Assembly: GCF_003122205.1 (NCBI RefSeq)
Contig: NZ_QEYE01000016.1
Coordinates: 1-64,000 of the forward strand
Reading direction: 5' to 3'
DNA from: Maritimibacter sp. 55A14
GTDB lineage: Bacteria > Pseudomonadota > Alphaproteobacteria > Rhodobacterales > Rhodobacteraceae
Length of the DNA stretch: 64,000 bases
Shown here: in pieces, positions 42,231 through 52,582 of the stretch
Numbering within the stretch: the stretch's first letter is position 1
Layout of the letters: every line of letters begins with the position of its first letter
Notes under the pieces: model-generated
Databases searched by the model: none
Told to the model about the DNA's origin: nothing
Seen by the model: only the letters and a program-made list of their open reading frames with translations
Position numbers and translations under genes: made by a program

Positions 42231-43430
42231 TCAGTTCCTTATGCGTTGACGCAAAAGGGCGGGGCCGTAGAGAGCCGCGAAGCCGCCAAAGGCGAAGATC
42301 CAGGCGAGGCCAGATAGCGTGTAAAGCAGCCCTGCCTGGTCCGGCCAGAGCCCGGCTGCCAGCCGGACGGTGGTCGACAGGAGCAGCGCGAGATAGAGCG
42401 TGACGGTGCCGCGGCATGCGCTAAGCGTCTGACCGGTATGACCCAGCGTGGCGCGCGTCATAACCGCCATGGTCGTCGTGCCGACTGCGCCGGCCATCCA
42501 CAGATGCTGTGCCGAAGCGCCACCAAAGACGCCCGGGACAAGGATCGCGGTCGCGAGCGCAAAGGCCCCAATCGGCAAGAAAATGAAGCCCAGATGCAGC
42601 ACCCATAGAAGCGGTTCGGCCAGAATGCGTTGGCCTGCCCAACGGGACAGCCGGAGGAATTGCCCCCCTCCGGCCACAAAAAGAAATGCCGCCGTCAGCG
42701 GCGCGAAGGGTGCCGCGATCCAGAAGACGAGCGCGACGAGCAACACAAGCAGCGCGACCTTGTCGAAGCGCTGCATCGGTGGAACCGGCAGACGGCCCGG
42801 CCCCTGACGCACCAGCCAGTTTCGAGTGAATGAGGGAATGATCCGCCCGCCTATCACAGCAATCATCATCATCGCCGCGCCAAGACCGGTTCTCAGGCCA
42901 TAGCCTTGGGCGGCATAAATGCCCTGCGCTGCTTCCCAGTGAAAGATCGCATTGGCGACCGTGAAGACGGTAAGCATGGCGAGCACGATCAGGTTGCGCC
43001 AGTTCTTCCCAACGATGATCTCGCGCGCGAGGGCACCGGTCAGCGCCACCGGCATGGCGAGATCGGCGAGCGCCACGGCAAGGGGCGGCAGGCCGGCCGA
43101 GAAGGTGACCGCCACCCGCCCACCGATCCAGAGCGCAAACAGCCCGCCAAGCGACCAGCCGACGATCGGCAACTGCCCGGTCCAGTTGGGAACAGCCGTC
43201 AGGAGAAAGCCCGCGATAACGGCGGTAAGATAGCCGAAGAGGAATTCGTGAGAGTGCCAGTTGACAGGATCGAAGCGTGTCGGCAATTCGACGGCTCCCG
43301 AAAGCATGGGTATCCAGACCGCCATCGCGAGTGCCGCCCAGACCCCGGCACCGAGGAAGAAGGGGCGGAACCCGAAACTCAGGATCGCCGGTCCGCGCCA
43401 CGCGCGCATCTGTTCTGCGGTGGTGGTCAT
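42231..43430 (-). CDS. nnrS: NnrS family membrane protein
   Basis: 399 residues with 12 membrane helices. HSHEFLFGYLTAVIAGFLLT near residue 60 and TRATLGHTGQ near residue 330 are NnrS hallmarks. NnrS is a haem- and copper-containing membrane protein that lessens damage from NO and iron nitrosyls. Last gene of a seven-gene leftward unit; its start overlaps the cyclo-ligase stop by 4 bp. Confidence 0.92.
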   Translation of the reverse strand: MTTTAEQMRAWRGPAILSFGFRPFFLGAGVWAALAMAVWIPMLSGAVELPTRFDPVNWHSHEFLFGYLTAVIAGFLLTAVPNWTGQLPIVGWSLGGLFALWIGGRVAVTFSAGLPPLAVALADLAMPVALTGALAREIIVGKNWRNLIVLAMLTVFTVANAIFHWEAAQGIYAAQGYGLRTGLGAAMMMIAVIGGRIIPSFTRNWLVRQGPGRLPVPPMQRFDKVALLVLLVALVFWIAAPFAPLTAAFLFVAGGGQFLRLSRWAGQRILAEPLLWVLHLGFIFLPIGAFALATAILVPGVFGGASAQHLWMAGAVGTTTMAVMTRATLGHTGQTLSACRGTVTLYLALLLSTTVRLAAGLWPDQAGLLYTLSGLAWIFAFGGFAALYGPALLRQRIRN

Positions 43431-44134
43431 TCTTTCGTCCGTTCGGACCGCACCCCGGCCTCGGTCACGATGAGGTCGAGGGGGATGTCATGAGGTTGCG
43501 GGAAGATGGTCGCGATGTGGGCGGCGTTGAAGCCGATCCCGATCACGAAGGGGCGTGGTTTCAGTGCCGCCAGCGTGCGGTCAAAATAGCCCCCGCCATA
43601 GCCGAGCCGGTAGCCTTCGGCGGACCAGCCGACCAGCGGCGCGAGCGCGATGTTGGGCGACAGTTTGGGTGCGTCGGGTGGCGGCACGGGGATGTTCCAG
43701 TCCCCGCGTACCATCTTCGTCTCAGGCGTCCAACGGCGGAATGTGAGGGGCGCGGCTTTGGTCTCCACCAGAGGCAGGGCGACGGTGACGCCGGCCTTGT
43801 GAAGCTCGGTCATCAGCGGGCGCAGGTCGGGTTCGCCCTTGATCGGCCAATAGGCGGAAAAGACCTGGCCACGGGCACCGCCAAAACGCTCCTCCAAGAC
43901 GACCCAAAGATGATTTATCAGCGCCGCGCCCGCGGCCTGCCGGTCTGCCACTTGCATTGCCTGCCGTTCGGCGCGGAGCCGGGTCCGTTCGGCCCTGCGC
44001 CAGCGCGCGACGTCGCGGGCCTGCTCGGGATCTGTGGCCAGTGGATCGAAATAATTCGGCGCGACGTCTGCTGCGTAGCACGGCGGCGAGGAAAACCCGC
44101 TCTTGCAGCGGAAGTTTTTGAAGTCATCGCTCAT
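43427..44134 (-). CDS. 5-formyltetrahydrofolate cyclo-ligase with Cys-bearing N-terminal extension
   Basis: 235 residues. The catalytic domain runs from about residue 45, with GYRLGYGGGYFDRTL as the ATP/folate motif and FPQPHDIPLDLIVTEAGV near the end. The first 32 residues, FKNFRCKSGFSSPPCYAADV and PNYF, form a two-Cys extension absent from housekeeping enzymes. It converts 5-formyl-THF to methenyl-THF in the cytoplasm. Placement between nitronate monooxygenase and nnrS is odd for a folate enzyme and suggests a role in NO stress. Overlaps both neighbours by 4 bp. Confidence 0.88.
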   Translation of the reverse strand: MSDDFKNFRCKSGFSSPPCYAADVAPNYFDPLATDPEQARDVARWRRAERTRLRAERQAMQVADRQAAGAALINHLWVVLEERFGGARGQVFSAYWPIKGEPDLRPLMTELHKAGVTVALPLVETKAAPLTFRRWTPETKMVRGDWNIPVPPPDAPKLSPNIALAPLVGWSAEGYRLGYGGGYFDRTLAALKPRPFVIGIGFNAAHIATIFPQPHDIPLDLIVTEAGVRSERTKE

Positions 44135-45171
44135 GTCGCTACCTCGGAGTTGTTCGAGCCCACGGCACCCAGAATACGTTCCGCTTGCGCGACCATATCC
44201 GCAACGCGCGTGGCGCCTGGGACGATATCGCAGATTGTGCCAACACCCTGACCGGCATAGAGCGCCATGGCCTCGAGATCGCCGGTCGTGTTCCGCAAAG
44301 GCGAGTCCGTGCTGAACCGCAGGCGCGGTTGATCGTCGTCACAGGCGATGGTCTCGCGCGGCAAGGCGTCGGGGTCGTGTCCCAGATAATGGCCGTTCAG
44401 CGCATCGGTCACGCTGTTTCCAATCACCCGCACCGCCGCACCCTTGGGCCAGTTCAGGACGAAGACATCGGTCAGGACCGTATCCTTTCCGCTCGCCGCG
44501 GCGATGCGGGCCTTGTGATAGGGATGAGCGAAGGATTCTTCGGTAGCCAGAAAAGCCGTCCCGCATTGCACACCGCTGGCCCCGATTGTCAGCGCAGCGG
44601 CAAGGCCCGCGCCGTCCGGGATCCCGCCCGAAGCGACGACAGGCAGATCTGTTTGCGCAAGGATCGCTTCGGTCAGAGCAAAGGTCCGGCTGCGTCCGTG
44701 CACATGGCCACCCGCCTCGACGCCCTGCGCGATGATCACATCCGCCCCGGCATCTTCGGCGATTCGCGCCGCCTCGACCGTGCCAACCTGGTGCAGGACA
44801 AGGCAACCTGCCTGTTTCACGCGCGCGACGACACCCGGCATGACGTCCCAGAAGAACGAGAAGGCCGATACGCCAAGATCGAGGCAGCATGCGATCTGGG
44901 CATCGAGCAGCCCTGGCTCCGTTGCCGCCGGAATGAGGTTGACGGCGAAGGGCCGATCGGTTGCGACCTGCATCGCGGTGACTTCCTCGGCAATCGGGCT
45001 CGGGTCTTCGCGCACCATACCCAGTATCCCGTAGCCACCCGCATTGGTTACGGCGGCTGCCAGTTCCCAGCGGGAAACGCCGCCCATCCCGGCAAGCAGA
45101 ACGGGCACCTCGCATCCCAGCAGATCGCAAAGCGGCGTGTGAAGTGAAACCTCAGGCTGTCGTTTTGTCAT
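44131..45171 (-). CDS. Nitronate monooxygenase (2-nitropropane dioxygenase-like)
   Basis: 346 residues from the ATG at 45171; the longer open frame to 45501 runs through the DUF488 gene and is rejected. TIM-barrel FMN enzyme with VLLAGMGGVSRWELAAAV, GADVIIAQGVEAGGHVHG (His of the catalytic loop) and VVASGGIPDGAGLAAAL at the phosphate site. These enzymes oxidise toxic alkyl nitronates. In this operon it would detoxify nitrated metabolites. Overlaps DUF488 by 20 bp. Confidence 0.9.
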   Translation of the reverse strand: MTKRQPEVSLHTPLCDLLGCEVPVLLAGMGGVSRWELAAAVTNAGGYGILGMVREDPSPIAEEVTAMQVATDRPFAVNLIPAATEPGLLDAQIACCLDLGVSAFSFFWDVMPGVVARVKQAGCLVLHQVGTVEAARIAEDAGADVIIAQGVEAGGHVHGRSRTFALTEAILAQTDLPVVASGGIPDGAGLAAALTIGASGVQCGTAFLATEESFAHPYHKARIAAASGKDTVLTDVFVLNWPKGAAVRVIGNSVTDALNGHYLGHDPDALPRETIACDDDQPRLRFSTDSPLRNTTGDLEAMALYAGQGVGTICDIVPGATRVADMVAQAERILGAVGSNNSEVAT

Positions 45172-45574
45172 GTCCGCCCCCCTCCAGTTCAAACCTTCGG
45201 CGCAGGTAATCCCGCAGTACGATGGCGTTGTTGTGCTCCTCGTCCTTCGAACTGTAGAGCAGCGTGACGACGCCTTCCCGTACATATCCAGCAAGTTCCC
45301 TGACCAAATCGTCCCTAGCGGCAAGCTCCGCCTGATAGCGCGTGTTGAATTCCAGCCACCGATCCGGATGGCTATGGAACCAGCGCCGCAGATCGTTGCT
45401 CGGCGCGATCTCCTTGCACCAGCTGAAGAGCCGGGCGCGATCCTTCGCCACACCACGCGGCCAGAGACGATCGACAAGAATCCGCTTGCCGTCCGAGACA
45501 CGCGCCGCCCGATAGACCCGCTTGATGCGGACGCGCTCGGCGGGGGTGTCGGGAACGGGCGGTCTTGCCGGCAT
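45152..45574 (-). CDS. DUF488 (YeaO-like) protein
   Basis: 140 residues. RILVDRLWPRGVAKDRARLFSW is the family signature, with WFHSHPDRW and VVTLLYSSKDEEHNNA following. The fold is known but the function is not. DUF488 genes often sit with haem-protein and NO genes. I prefer the ATG at 45574, which overlaps the upstream stop (TGATG); 45586 is the alternative. Confidence 0.85.
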   Translation of the reverse strand: MPARPPVPDTPAERVRIKRVYRAARVSDGKRILVDRLWPRGVAKDRARLFSWCKEIAPSNDLRRWFHSHPDRWLEFNTRYQAELAARDDLVRELAGYVREGVVTLLYSSKDEEHNNAIVLRDYLRRRFELEGGGHDKTTA

Positions 45575-45918
45575 CAGCTGTCCCATTTGTCCGCGTTGCA
45601 GATCAGGTCAACTGCTTTAAGCGAATGCGCCCAGGCCGCGCCGGCGCGCATTTCCGCAGCAACCCAGATCGCCTCCATGATCTGCTCGCCGGAGGCGCCC
45701 TCGCGCCGGGCCGCTTTTACATGGCCTTCGATGCACCACGGGCATTGGGTCACATGCGCAACCGCCAGGGCGATAAGCTGCTTGGTGCGCGTATCGAGGG
45801 CGCCTTCGGCAAAAACCGCTTTCGAGAACGCGCGGAACACGTCTTCAGTGTCCGGTGCCAAGGCATGACGTCGGTCAACAAGATTCCTGGTCGGCTTCGG
45901 AAGATGCAGATCAGACAT
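45574..45918 (-). CDS. AhpD-like carboxymuconolactone decarboxylase family protein
   Basis: 114 residues from the ATG at 45918. The redox motif CPWCIEGHVKAARREGAS contains the C-x-x-C plus His of AhpD-type peroxidase partners. It probably reduces peroxide or peroxynitrite-linked substrates. The start overlaps the hemerythrin stop by 8 bp. Confidence 0.88.
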   Translation of the reverse strand: MSDLHLPKPTRNLVDRRHALAPDTEDVFRAFSKAVFAEGALDTRTKQLIALAVAHVTQCPWCIEGHVKAARREGASGEQIMEAIWVAAEMRAGAAWAHSLKAVDLICNADKWDS

Positions 45919-46399
45919 GACGTGCCCCTTGGGTCTCGAATTGAGGAAACAACACGTCGTTCTCAAGCCGGATATGCTCCTCGAGGTCGGAAATGAACTC
46001 GGCGAGACCGGCATAAAGTACGGCCCATGTGCGGCAGGCACCATCAGGTAGTGCGAGATCGTGGGTCAGGCGGCGGATCTCGGCAACTTCCTGGACGTGG
46101 TCGTCATGATCGGCCCGCATGACCGCGATCGGGTTTTCGATGCCGGGCATGCCTCCGATGCGGATGGCGGGAAAGAGGATCAACTCCTCCTTCTTCATAT
46201 GCGCTTCCATCTCGCCGATTATGCGCCGCAGAAGATCGGAAAGACCCTCGGGGACATCCTTGTCGCCGAAATGAACGGTTTCGACCTTCTCAGCCAGATC
46301 GACCAGTGGCGGCAACTGCTCGCGATGGTGCGCATGATAGCGGGTTTCGATGAAACGCGTGAGTTCGGCGAGATCGTGGATGGGAACGTTTTCGGTCAT
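45911..46399 (-). CDS. Hemerythrin-domain di-iron protein (DnrN/RIC-like)
   Basis: 162 residues, one hemerythrin/HHE domain. Metal ligands visible: RYHAHHREQLPPL near residue 21, ETVHFGD, EAHMKKEELILFP (His and Glu), RADHDDH and the final EEHIRLENDVLFPQF. DnrN/RIC/YtfE proteins repair Fe-S clusters after NO damage. The N-terminal Cys motif (ScdA_N) is absent, so it is a single-domain version. Second gene of the unit, 12 bp after the truncated hemoglobin. A 162-residue paralogue is at 57277. Confidence 0.9.
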   Translation of the reverse strand: MTENVPIHDLAELTRFIETRYHAHHREQLPPLVDLAEKVETVHFGDKDVPEGLSDLLRRIIGEMEAHMKKEELILFPAIRIGGMPGIENPIAVMRADHDDHVQEVAEIRRLTHDLALPDGACRTWAVLYAGLAEFISDLEEHIRLENDVLFPQFETQGARHV

Positions 46400-46411
46400 C
46401 AGGGCATCCTT

Positions 46412-46864
46412 TCATCGGCGGATAAGTGGAACGGCGTCCGGCACATCCTGCGCTTGCGCGACCGCCATGTTCAGGGAGCGCGCAATCCGTTCGGCGCGCT
46501 CGATCACATGCGCAGCACCGGCGGGCGTGCAAACCTCATGCGCGGTCTCACGGAAGAGCGCGAGCCAGCGGTCAAAATGGGCGGCATTGATCGGAAGCGG
46601 GGTGTGGGCCGGCACGGGCGCCCCGTGATAGCGGCCGGTCATGAGCGCGACCGAGGACCAGAACGACACCATGCGTTCCAGATGCGGTCCCCAATCGGCA
46701 ATCCGCGTGTCGAAGACCGGGCCGAGAACGGCATCCGTGCGCACCTTTTCATAGAAAGAATGCACGAGATTGGTCAATATTTCTTCGTTCAGTCCCGTCC
46801 GCGCCATGAGATCGGCCGTCATTACCGGTCGGGCGGAGACGATCCTGAACTCGACAGATGACAT
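46412..46864 (-). CDS. Group III truncated hemoglobin
   Basis: 150 residues from the ATG at 46864 (GGAG upstream; GTG two codons earlier possible). LVHSFYEKVRTDAVLGPVF and HLERMVSFWSSVALMTGRYHGAPVPAH are family hallmarks, the last His being the proximal haem ligand. Such globins bind O2 and NO in the cytoplasm. First gene of the leftward seven-gene unit, directly behind the GGTATT-N3-AATACC palindrome and divergent from nsrR. Confidence 0.9.
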   Translation of the reverse strand: MSSVEFRIVSARPVMTADLMARTGLNEEILTNLVHSFYEKVRTDAVLGPVFDTRIADWGPHLERMVSFWSSVALMTGRYHGAPVPAHTPLPINAAHFDRWLALFRETAHEVCTPAGAAHVIERAERIARSLNMAVAQAQDVPDAVPLIRR

Positions 46865-46912
46865 GGGCACTCCGACGCTTTGGACTTGATTTCACGCTTA
46901 CATCTGTTAATA

Positions 46913-46927
46913 GGTATTGTAAATACC
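46913..46927. promoter_or_regulatory. Perfect palindrome GGTATTGTAAATACC, candidate NsrR operator
   Basis: Arms GGTATT and AATACC around GTA, midway between the divergent truncated hemoglobin gene and nsrR. NsrR sites are AT-rich palindromes of comparable half-site length. The half-site GGTAT is shared with the repeats in front of the second nsrR (57883-57934). Confidence 0.6.
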
Positions 46928-46950
46928 AATTTAATCCTTAACGAGGTCCC

Positions 46951-47367
46951 ATGCGTCTAACATCTTTCACGGACTATGGTCTGCGCATGCTGATGCGCAT
47001 GGCAAGCGCGCCGGAACGGGCCTTCTCGACCGCCGATCTAGCCGATGAATTCGGTCTGTCCCGCAACCATCTGACGAAAATCATGCAGCAACTCGCGCGC
47101 GGTGAGTTCGTCGAGACCCGGAGAGGCGGCGGCGGCGGCGCCACATTGTGCAAGGCCCCCGAAAACATCCGGCTTGGCGACGTAGTGCGGCTACTTGAAC
47201 AGGGTCAGGCGCTGGTCGAGTGTTTCGGGCCAGACGGTGGCGAGTGCACGATTGACGGTTGCTGTCGCCTGAAAGCCCGTCTGCGCCAGGCCGAGACACG
47301 TTTTCTGGAGGACCTGAACCGTTCTACGCTCGCGGATATCGCCTTGCCGGTGCGGTCAGCGGCATGA
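46951..47367 (+). CDS. nsrR: Rrf2-family NO-sensing repressor NsrR (copy 1)
   Basis: 138 residues. Winged helix with FSTADLADEFGLSRNHLTKI, and Fe-S ligands Cys91, Cys99 and Cys104/105 in the spacing typical of NsrR. NO attack on the cluster releases DNA. It starts 24 bp past a perfect palindrome and is followed by ccoN after 19 bp, so it is the first gene of an nsrR-ccoNOQP unit. NsrR control of a cytochrome oxidase would link respiration to NO. Confidence 0.9.
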   Translation: MRLTSFTDYGLRMLMRMASAPERAFSTADLADEFGLSRNHLTKIMQQLARGEFVETRRGGGGGATLCKAPENIRLGDVVRLLEQGQALVECFGPDGGECTIDGCCRLKARLRQAETRFLEDLNRSTLADIALPVRSAA

Positions 47368-47386
47368 TTGGCATAGGCGAAGTACG

Positions 47387-49012
<1,626 letters not shown>

Positions 49013-49015
49013 GCG

Positions 49016-49744
49016 ATGCTGAAACTGCATTACAATCTGGAAAAGGTCTCGATGGGGCTGGTCGCGGCGATCATCGTCGCCGCATCAATCGGCGGCATTG
49101 TCGAGATCGCACCGCTTTTTACCATCGACGAGACGGTCGACGTTCCTGACGATCTGCGACCGCACACGCCGTTGGAACTGGCTGGGCGGGAGATTTACAT
49201 CCGTGAGGGCTGTTACGCCTGCCACAGCCAGATGGTCCGCAGTCTCGCCGACGAACTGGACCGCTATGGCCCTTATTCGCTGGCCTCGGAAAGCGCCTAC
49301 GATCATCCGATGCTTTGGGGGTCGAAGCGCACTGGCCCGGATCTGGCGCGGTTGGGGGGCAAATATTCGGATGACTGGCATGTACAGCACCTGATCGACC
49401 CGCGCAGCGTGGTGCCGGCGTCGATCATGCCGGCCTATCCCTGGATGACCCGGTCGCTCGACACGAAGTTACTGGGTGACTCGCTCGCCACCTTGGCCCG
49501 CGTCGGTGTGCCTTATAACGCCCCAATGATTTCAGAAGCAGCGGCTGACGCGCAGGCCCAGAGTCGCCCAGACAGTGACGGTGCCGATGGCGTTCTGGAG
49601 CGTTATGGCAACAACGTGGCGGTTCGCGCGTTCGACGGTGATCCGTCGCGGTTGACCGAGATGGACGCGCTTGTGGCCTATCTCCAGTCGCTTGGGACAC
49701 TGACCGAAGCCCCCTACGAGATATTGGCGGAGGGCGACCAATGA
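49016..49744 (+). CDS. ccoO: cbb3-type oxidase subunit II (monohaem cytochrome c)
   Basis: 242 residues. One N-terminal anchor helix, haem motif CYACH in REGCYACHSQM near residue 68, and the axial Met in SIMPAYPW. Only 3 bp from ccoN, and 4-bp overlap with ccoQ. Confidence 0.95.
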   Translation: MLKLHYNLEKVSMGLVAAIIVAASIGGIVEIAPLFTIDETVDVPDDLRPHTPLELAGREIYIREGCYACHSQMVRSLADELDRYGPYSLASESAYDHPMLWGSKRTGPDLARLGGKYSDDWHVQHLIDPRSVVPASIMPAYPWMTRSLDTKLLGDSLATLARVGVPYNAPMISEAAADAQAQSRPDSDGADGVLERYGNNVAVRAFDGDPSRLTEMDALVAYLQSLGTLTEAPYEILAEGDQ

Positions 49745-49902
49745 CGCATGATCTGCTTGTCTATCTATCCAAGACGGTCGGTCTGATCTGGCTGATGGGG
49801 ATTTTCGTCATCGCGGTCATTCGGGCCTATAGTCCCTCGCGCCGCGCGGCGCATGACCGGGCGGCCCGGTCAATCCTCGGCGAGGGGAACGGCGATGCCT
49901 GA
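49741..49902 (+). CDS. ccoQ: cbb3-type oxidase subunit CcoQ
   Basis: 53 residues: one membrane helix (GLIWLMGIFVIAVIRAY) and a basic cytoplasmic tail (SPSRRAAHDRAARS). Size, position between ccoO and ccoP and the ATGA overlap identify it. It stabilises the complex. Confidence 0.88.
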   Translation: MTHDLLVYLSKTVGLIWLMGIFVIAVIRAYSPSRRAAHDRAARSILGEGNGDA

Positions 49903-50809
49903 ATCAACGGACCCCAGGGAACTGCCCGGCGCCGACCCTCATACCGGCAATCGCAAGGTCGATCCTGTCACCGGCTATGAAACCACCGGTCACGACTGGG
50001 GTGGAATTACCGAGTTGAACACGGCCTTCCCGAAGCTGGTAATCTGGGCTCTTGTCCTGACCTTCCTTTATTCCGTCATCACCTGGATCCTGCTACCCGC
50101 TTGGCCAACGGGGCGCGACTATACGCGCGGACTTCTCGGGCTCGATCAGGGCGTCGAGGCGGTCAAGGGGTTTCGCGACCTTGCTGCCGGGCGGCAGGAC
50201 TGGATGTCGCATTTCACGGGCGAAAATTTTGCGGCGCTGCAATCGGACACAGGCCTGATGGCCGCGGCGCTGCCCGCCGCCGAGCGATTGTTTGCAGATA
50301 ATTGCGCCGCCTGCCATGGTGTTTCGGGGCAGGGCGGTCCGGGCTTTCCGGTCCTCTCAGATGGCTACTGGATGTGGAGCGGCGATCCTGAGGCAATCGC
50401 CGAAACGATCCGTTTTGGCATCAATTCCGATCACCCGGACACGCGCTTTGCCAAGATGCCGGCATTTGACTGGATGGAGCGGAGCGACCGATCCGCGCTT
50501 GCGCAACTTGTCGCGGATTTGCCGAACGGTCCTGTCAAACGCCACAGCCCGGCGGCAGCGCTGTTTGCCAACAACTGCGCCTCCTGCCACGGCGAAAACG
50601 GGTCGGGTGGCCTGGAGACCGGCGCACCGTCGCTGACCGACGGATCGGTCATCTATGGGCAGGATGAACAGACAGTGCTGAATACCATCACTCACGGACG
50701 CCACGGCGTCATGCCCTCTTGGGCCGACCGGCTGTCTGACGCCCAGATCAATCTGCTGGCGCTCTATGTCGCGCAGTTGAGCGAACTCAGCAATGAGGTG
50801 GCCCAATGA
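49895..50809 (+). CDS. ccoP: cbb3-type oxidase subunit III (dihaem cytochrome c)
   Basis: 304 residues from the ATG at 49895. N-terminal helix (FPKLVIWALVLTFLYSVITW) and two haem domains, CAACH at about residue 137 and CASCH at about 230. The opening (GNRKVDPVTGYETTGHDWGG) is typical of CcoP. It overlaps ccoQ by 8 bp and the next small gene by 4 bp. Confidence 0.95.
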   Translation: MPESTDPRELPGADPHTGNRKVDPVTGYETTGHDWGGITELNTAFPKLVIWALVLTFLYSVITWILLPAWPTGRDYTRGLLGLDQGVEAVKGFRDLAAGRQDWMSHFTGENFAALQSDTGLMAAALPAAERLFADNCAACHGVSGQGGPGFPVLSDGYWMWSGDPEAIAETIRFGINSDHPDTRFAKMPAFDWMERSDRSALAQLVADLPNGPVKRHSPAAALFANNCASCHGENGSGGLETGAPSLTDGSVIYGQDEQTVLNTITHGRHGVMPSWADRLSDAQINLLALYVAQLSELSNEVAQ

Positions 50810-50964
50810 CGTTGCGCGCGCAGAAACGGTTGGCCATTGCGGCGGCGCTCCTGGTCGTCGCGGTTTTCGTCAGCGCCAACACGCATCTGCTGTCCGTCGC
50901 GCTCGGCTCGCAACCTGCCTGCACCGCAGCCTTTGGCGCGGCACCGGCCAAGCGGGCCTGCTGA
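50806..50964 (+). CDS. Small membrane protein after ccoP
   Basis: 52 residues: basic start, one membrane helix (AIAAALLVVAVFVSANTHLL), then a short periplasmic tail with Cys40 and the C-terminal Cys52. ATGA overlap with ccoP and 13 bp to the next gene argue that it is translated. No family is recognised; it may assist oxidase assembly or copper handling. Confidence 0.6.
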   Translation: MTLRAQKRLAIAAALLVVAVFVSANTHLLSVALGSQPACTAAFGAAPAKRAC

Positions 50965-50977
50965 AAGGAGACCGGTG

Positions 50978-51775
50978 ATGCTCGAACCACTGCCAACCCT
51001 TCGCAAACCGGACCGCGCTGCGTCGTCCCACGCCCGCCACCTGCCCGCGCGGACCGCCTTAGGCTGGCTGAGCGGCGGTTGGCGCGACGTGCGGGTTGCG
51101 CCCTGGCCCAGCCTGGCCTACGGGCTGTTTCTTACCCTGGTGTCCTATGCGGTGCTCTGGGTGCTCCATGCCAGCCACTTGCTTTATTTGGCGCTGCCAG
51201 CGGTATCGGGTTTCCTCATCGTTGGGCCGTTCCTGGCCATCGGCCTATACGAAAAGAGCCGCCGCCTGGCCGAAGGCGACTCCGTCGCGCTGGCCAATAT
51301 GCTGGCGTTTCGCCCAGCCTCAGGCGCACAACTGGCCTATGCCGGGCTACTGCTTGGGCTTCTCATACTCTTCTGGCTCAGGGCCGCGGACCTTCTATAT
51401 GCGCTCTTCTTTGGCCTGAAACCCTTCCCGGGGGCTTCGGATGCGCTGACCAACGCATTTACCACGCCCCAGGGATGGGCGCTGATCGCGACGGGCACGC
51501 TGGTGGGCGGGCTGTTCGCAGCCTTCGCCTTCGCGATCAGCGTCTTTTCCATTCCGATGCTCGTGTCGCGAAAAACGGATGCGCTGACCGCGATGGGGAT
51601 GAGTCTTGCCATGACGTCCCAGAACCTGCGGCCGATGCTGGCCTGGGGCGTGATCGTCACCGCGGGACTGGCGTTGTCTGCTCTCACCGGACTGATAGGG
51701 CTGATCGTCATTTTTCCGGTTATCGGTCATGGCACCTGGCATGCCTACCAGGCGATCTCGGGAGAGCAGACGTGA
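50978..51775 (+). CDS. DUF2189 membrane protein
   Basis: 265 residues from the ATG at 50978 with AAAGGAG upstream. About six helices, with the family pattern GWLSGGWRDVRVAPWPSLAY and VGPFLAIGLYEKSRRLAEGD. Function unknown; often near cbb3 oxidase and haem-copper genes. The stop overlaps ccoS by 4 bp. Confidence 0.85.
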   Translation: MLEPLPTLRKPDRAASSHARHLPARTALGWLSGGWRDVRVAPWPSLAYGLFLTLVSYAVLWVLHASHLLYLALPAVSGFLIVGPFLAIGLYEKSRRLAEGDSVALANMLAFRPASGAQLAYAGLLLGLLILFWLRAADLLYALFFGLKPFPGASDALTNAFTTPQGWALIATGTLVGGLFAAFAFAISVFSIPMLVSRKTDALTAMGMSLAMTSQNLRPMLAWGVIVTAGLALSALTGLIGLIVIFPVIGHGTWHAYQAISGEQT

Positions 51776-51984
51776 GCCTTTTGCTACTCATTCCACTATC
51801 AATCGGCCTTGGCCTGATCGGACTCGCCGGGTTCTTCTGGGCACTCAGGAACGACCAGTTCGACGATCCCGTCGGCGCGGCGTGGCGGGTCATTTCACCC
51901 GAAACCCCATCACAAACGGAAGGAAACGAAGATGACAAGCTGGCTGTCAACATTGAAGACCGACACGCCGGAAGAAGGGTATGA
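51772..51984 (+). CDS. ccoS: cbb3 oxidase assembly protein CcoS
   Basis: 70 residues from a GTG. One helix (LLLIPLSIGLGLIGLAGFFW) followed by ALRNDQFDDPVGAAWRV, the CcoS signature. CcoS is needed to make the oxidase functional with its metal centres. Its last 53 bp overlap the next gene in another frame, which is unusually long. Confidence 0.85.
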   Translation: MSLLLLIPLSIGLGLIGLAGFFWALRNDQFDDPVGAAWRVISPETPSQTEGNEDDKLAVNIEDRHAGRRV

Positions 51985-52165
51985 ACTCGCGGTCAAACTC
52001 GCGCGAGTGGCGGTAAAGCTGACGCAACCCGATGCTGAGGTCCGGGACCAGTTGCGGCCCGAATATGCCGAGGACTCCGATGCCTTGATCGCCGCCAGCC
52101 AGGTCGTTGCGACACATTTCGCGACAGTCGCTGCGGCGAATGATCACTGGCGGGACAAGTCATGA
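51932..52165 (+). CDS. Small soluble hypothetical protein
   Basis: 77 residues, mostly helical and acidic, with GGAAGG ahead of the ATG. It overlaps ccoS by 53 bp and the next gene by 4 bp. No Cys, no membrane helix, no recognised family. Confidence 0.6.
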   Translation: MTSWLSTLKTDTPEEGYELAVKLARVAVKLTQPDAEVRDQLRPEYAEDSDALIAASQVVATHFATVAAANDHWRDKS

Positions 52166-52497
52166 GCGATGTCGAGTGGAACGGAGACGAGTTCGTCGTG
52201 GACGCAAACCTGCTGTCCGCGGCATTCGATATGCCCGCCGGGGAGATCAGGACGCGCATGCGAGATGGTCAGATAACTTCGCTTTGCGAGGCTGGACAGG
52301 GCGAGGATGAAGGCCGTTGGCGGCTCACCTTCCGCCACGGCGCCCGAGCATTGCGGCTGACCGTGGACCGACAAGGCACGGTACTGGGAAAGAGCACCTT
52401 TCCGGTGGCCTCCCGAAACGCCGCCAACCTGCAGCGGCCGCGTGCAAAACAAGGTACTGGGGTGGTGACCAAGAACAAGGAAAGCCGGCACTTGTAG
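52162..52497 (+). CDS. DUF6522 family protein
   Basis: 111 residues. VDANLLSAAFDMPAGEIRTRMRDGQITSLCEAG is split here as residues 13-45, with GRWRLTFRHG following. This arrangement fits DUF6522, a small family seen with denitrification and NO genes in alphaproteobacteria. Role unknown. ATGA overlap with the preceding gene. Confidence 0.7.
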   Translation: MSDVEWNGDEFVVDANLLSAAFDMPAGEIRTRMRDGQITSLCEAGQGEDEGRWRLTFRHGARALRLTVDRQGTVLGKSTFPVASRNAANLQRPRAKQGTGVVTKNKESRHL

Positions 52498-52582
52498 AAA
52501 TCTGCGAACCTTTTTGGTTCTGGCGCATCAAAGAGACAGGTGCCCGCAAGTGCGGGATCGCCAGAACATGAAAGGAATCGAC

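Noticed and set aside
44185-45147. A 320-codon plus-strand frame
   Set aside because: Antisense to nitronate monooxygenase, which has all expected motifs.
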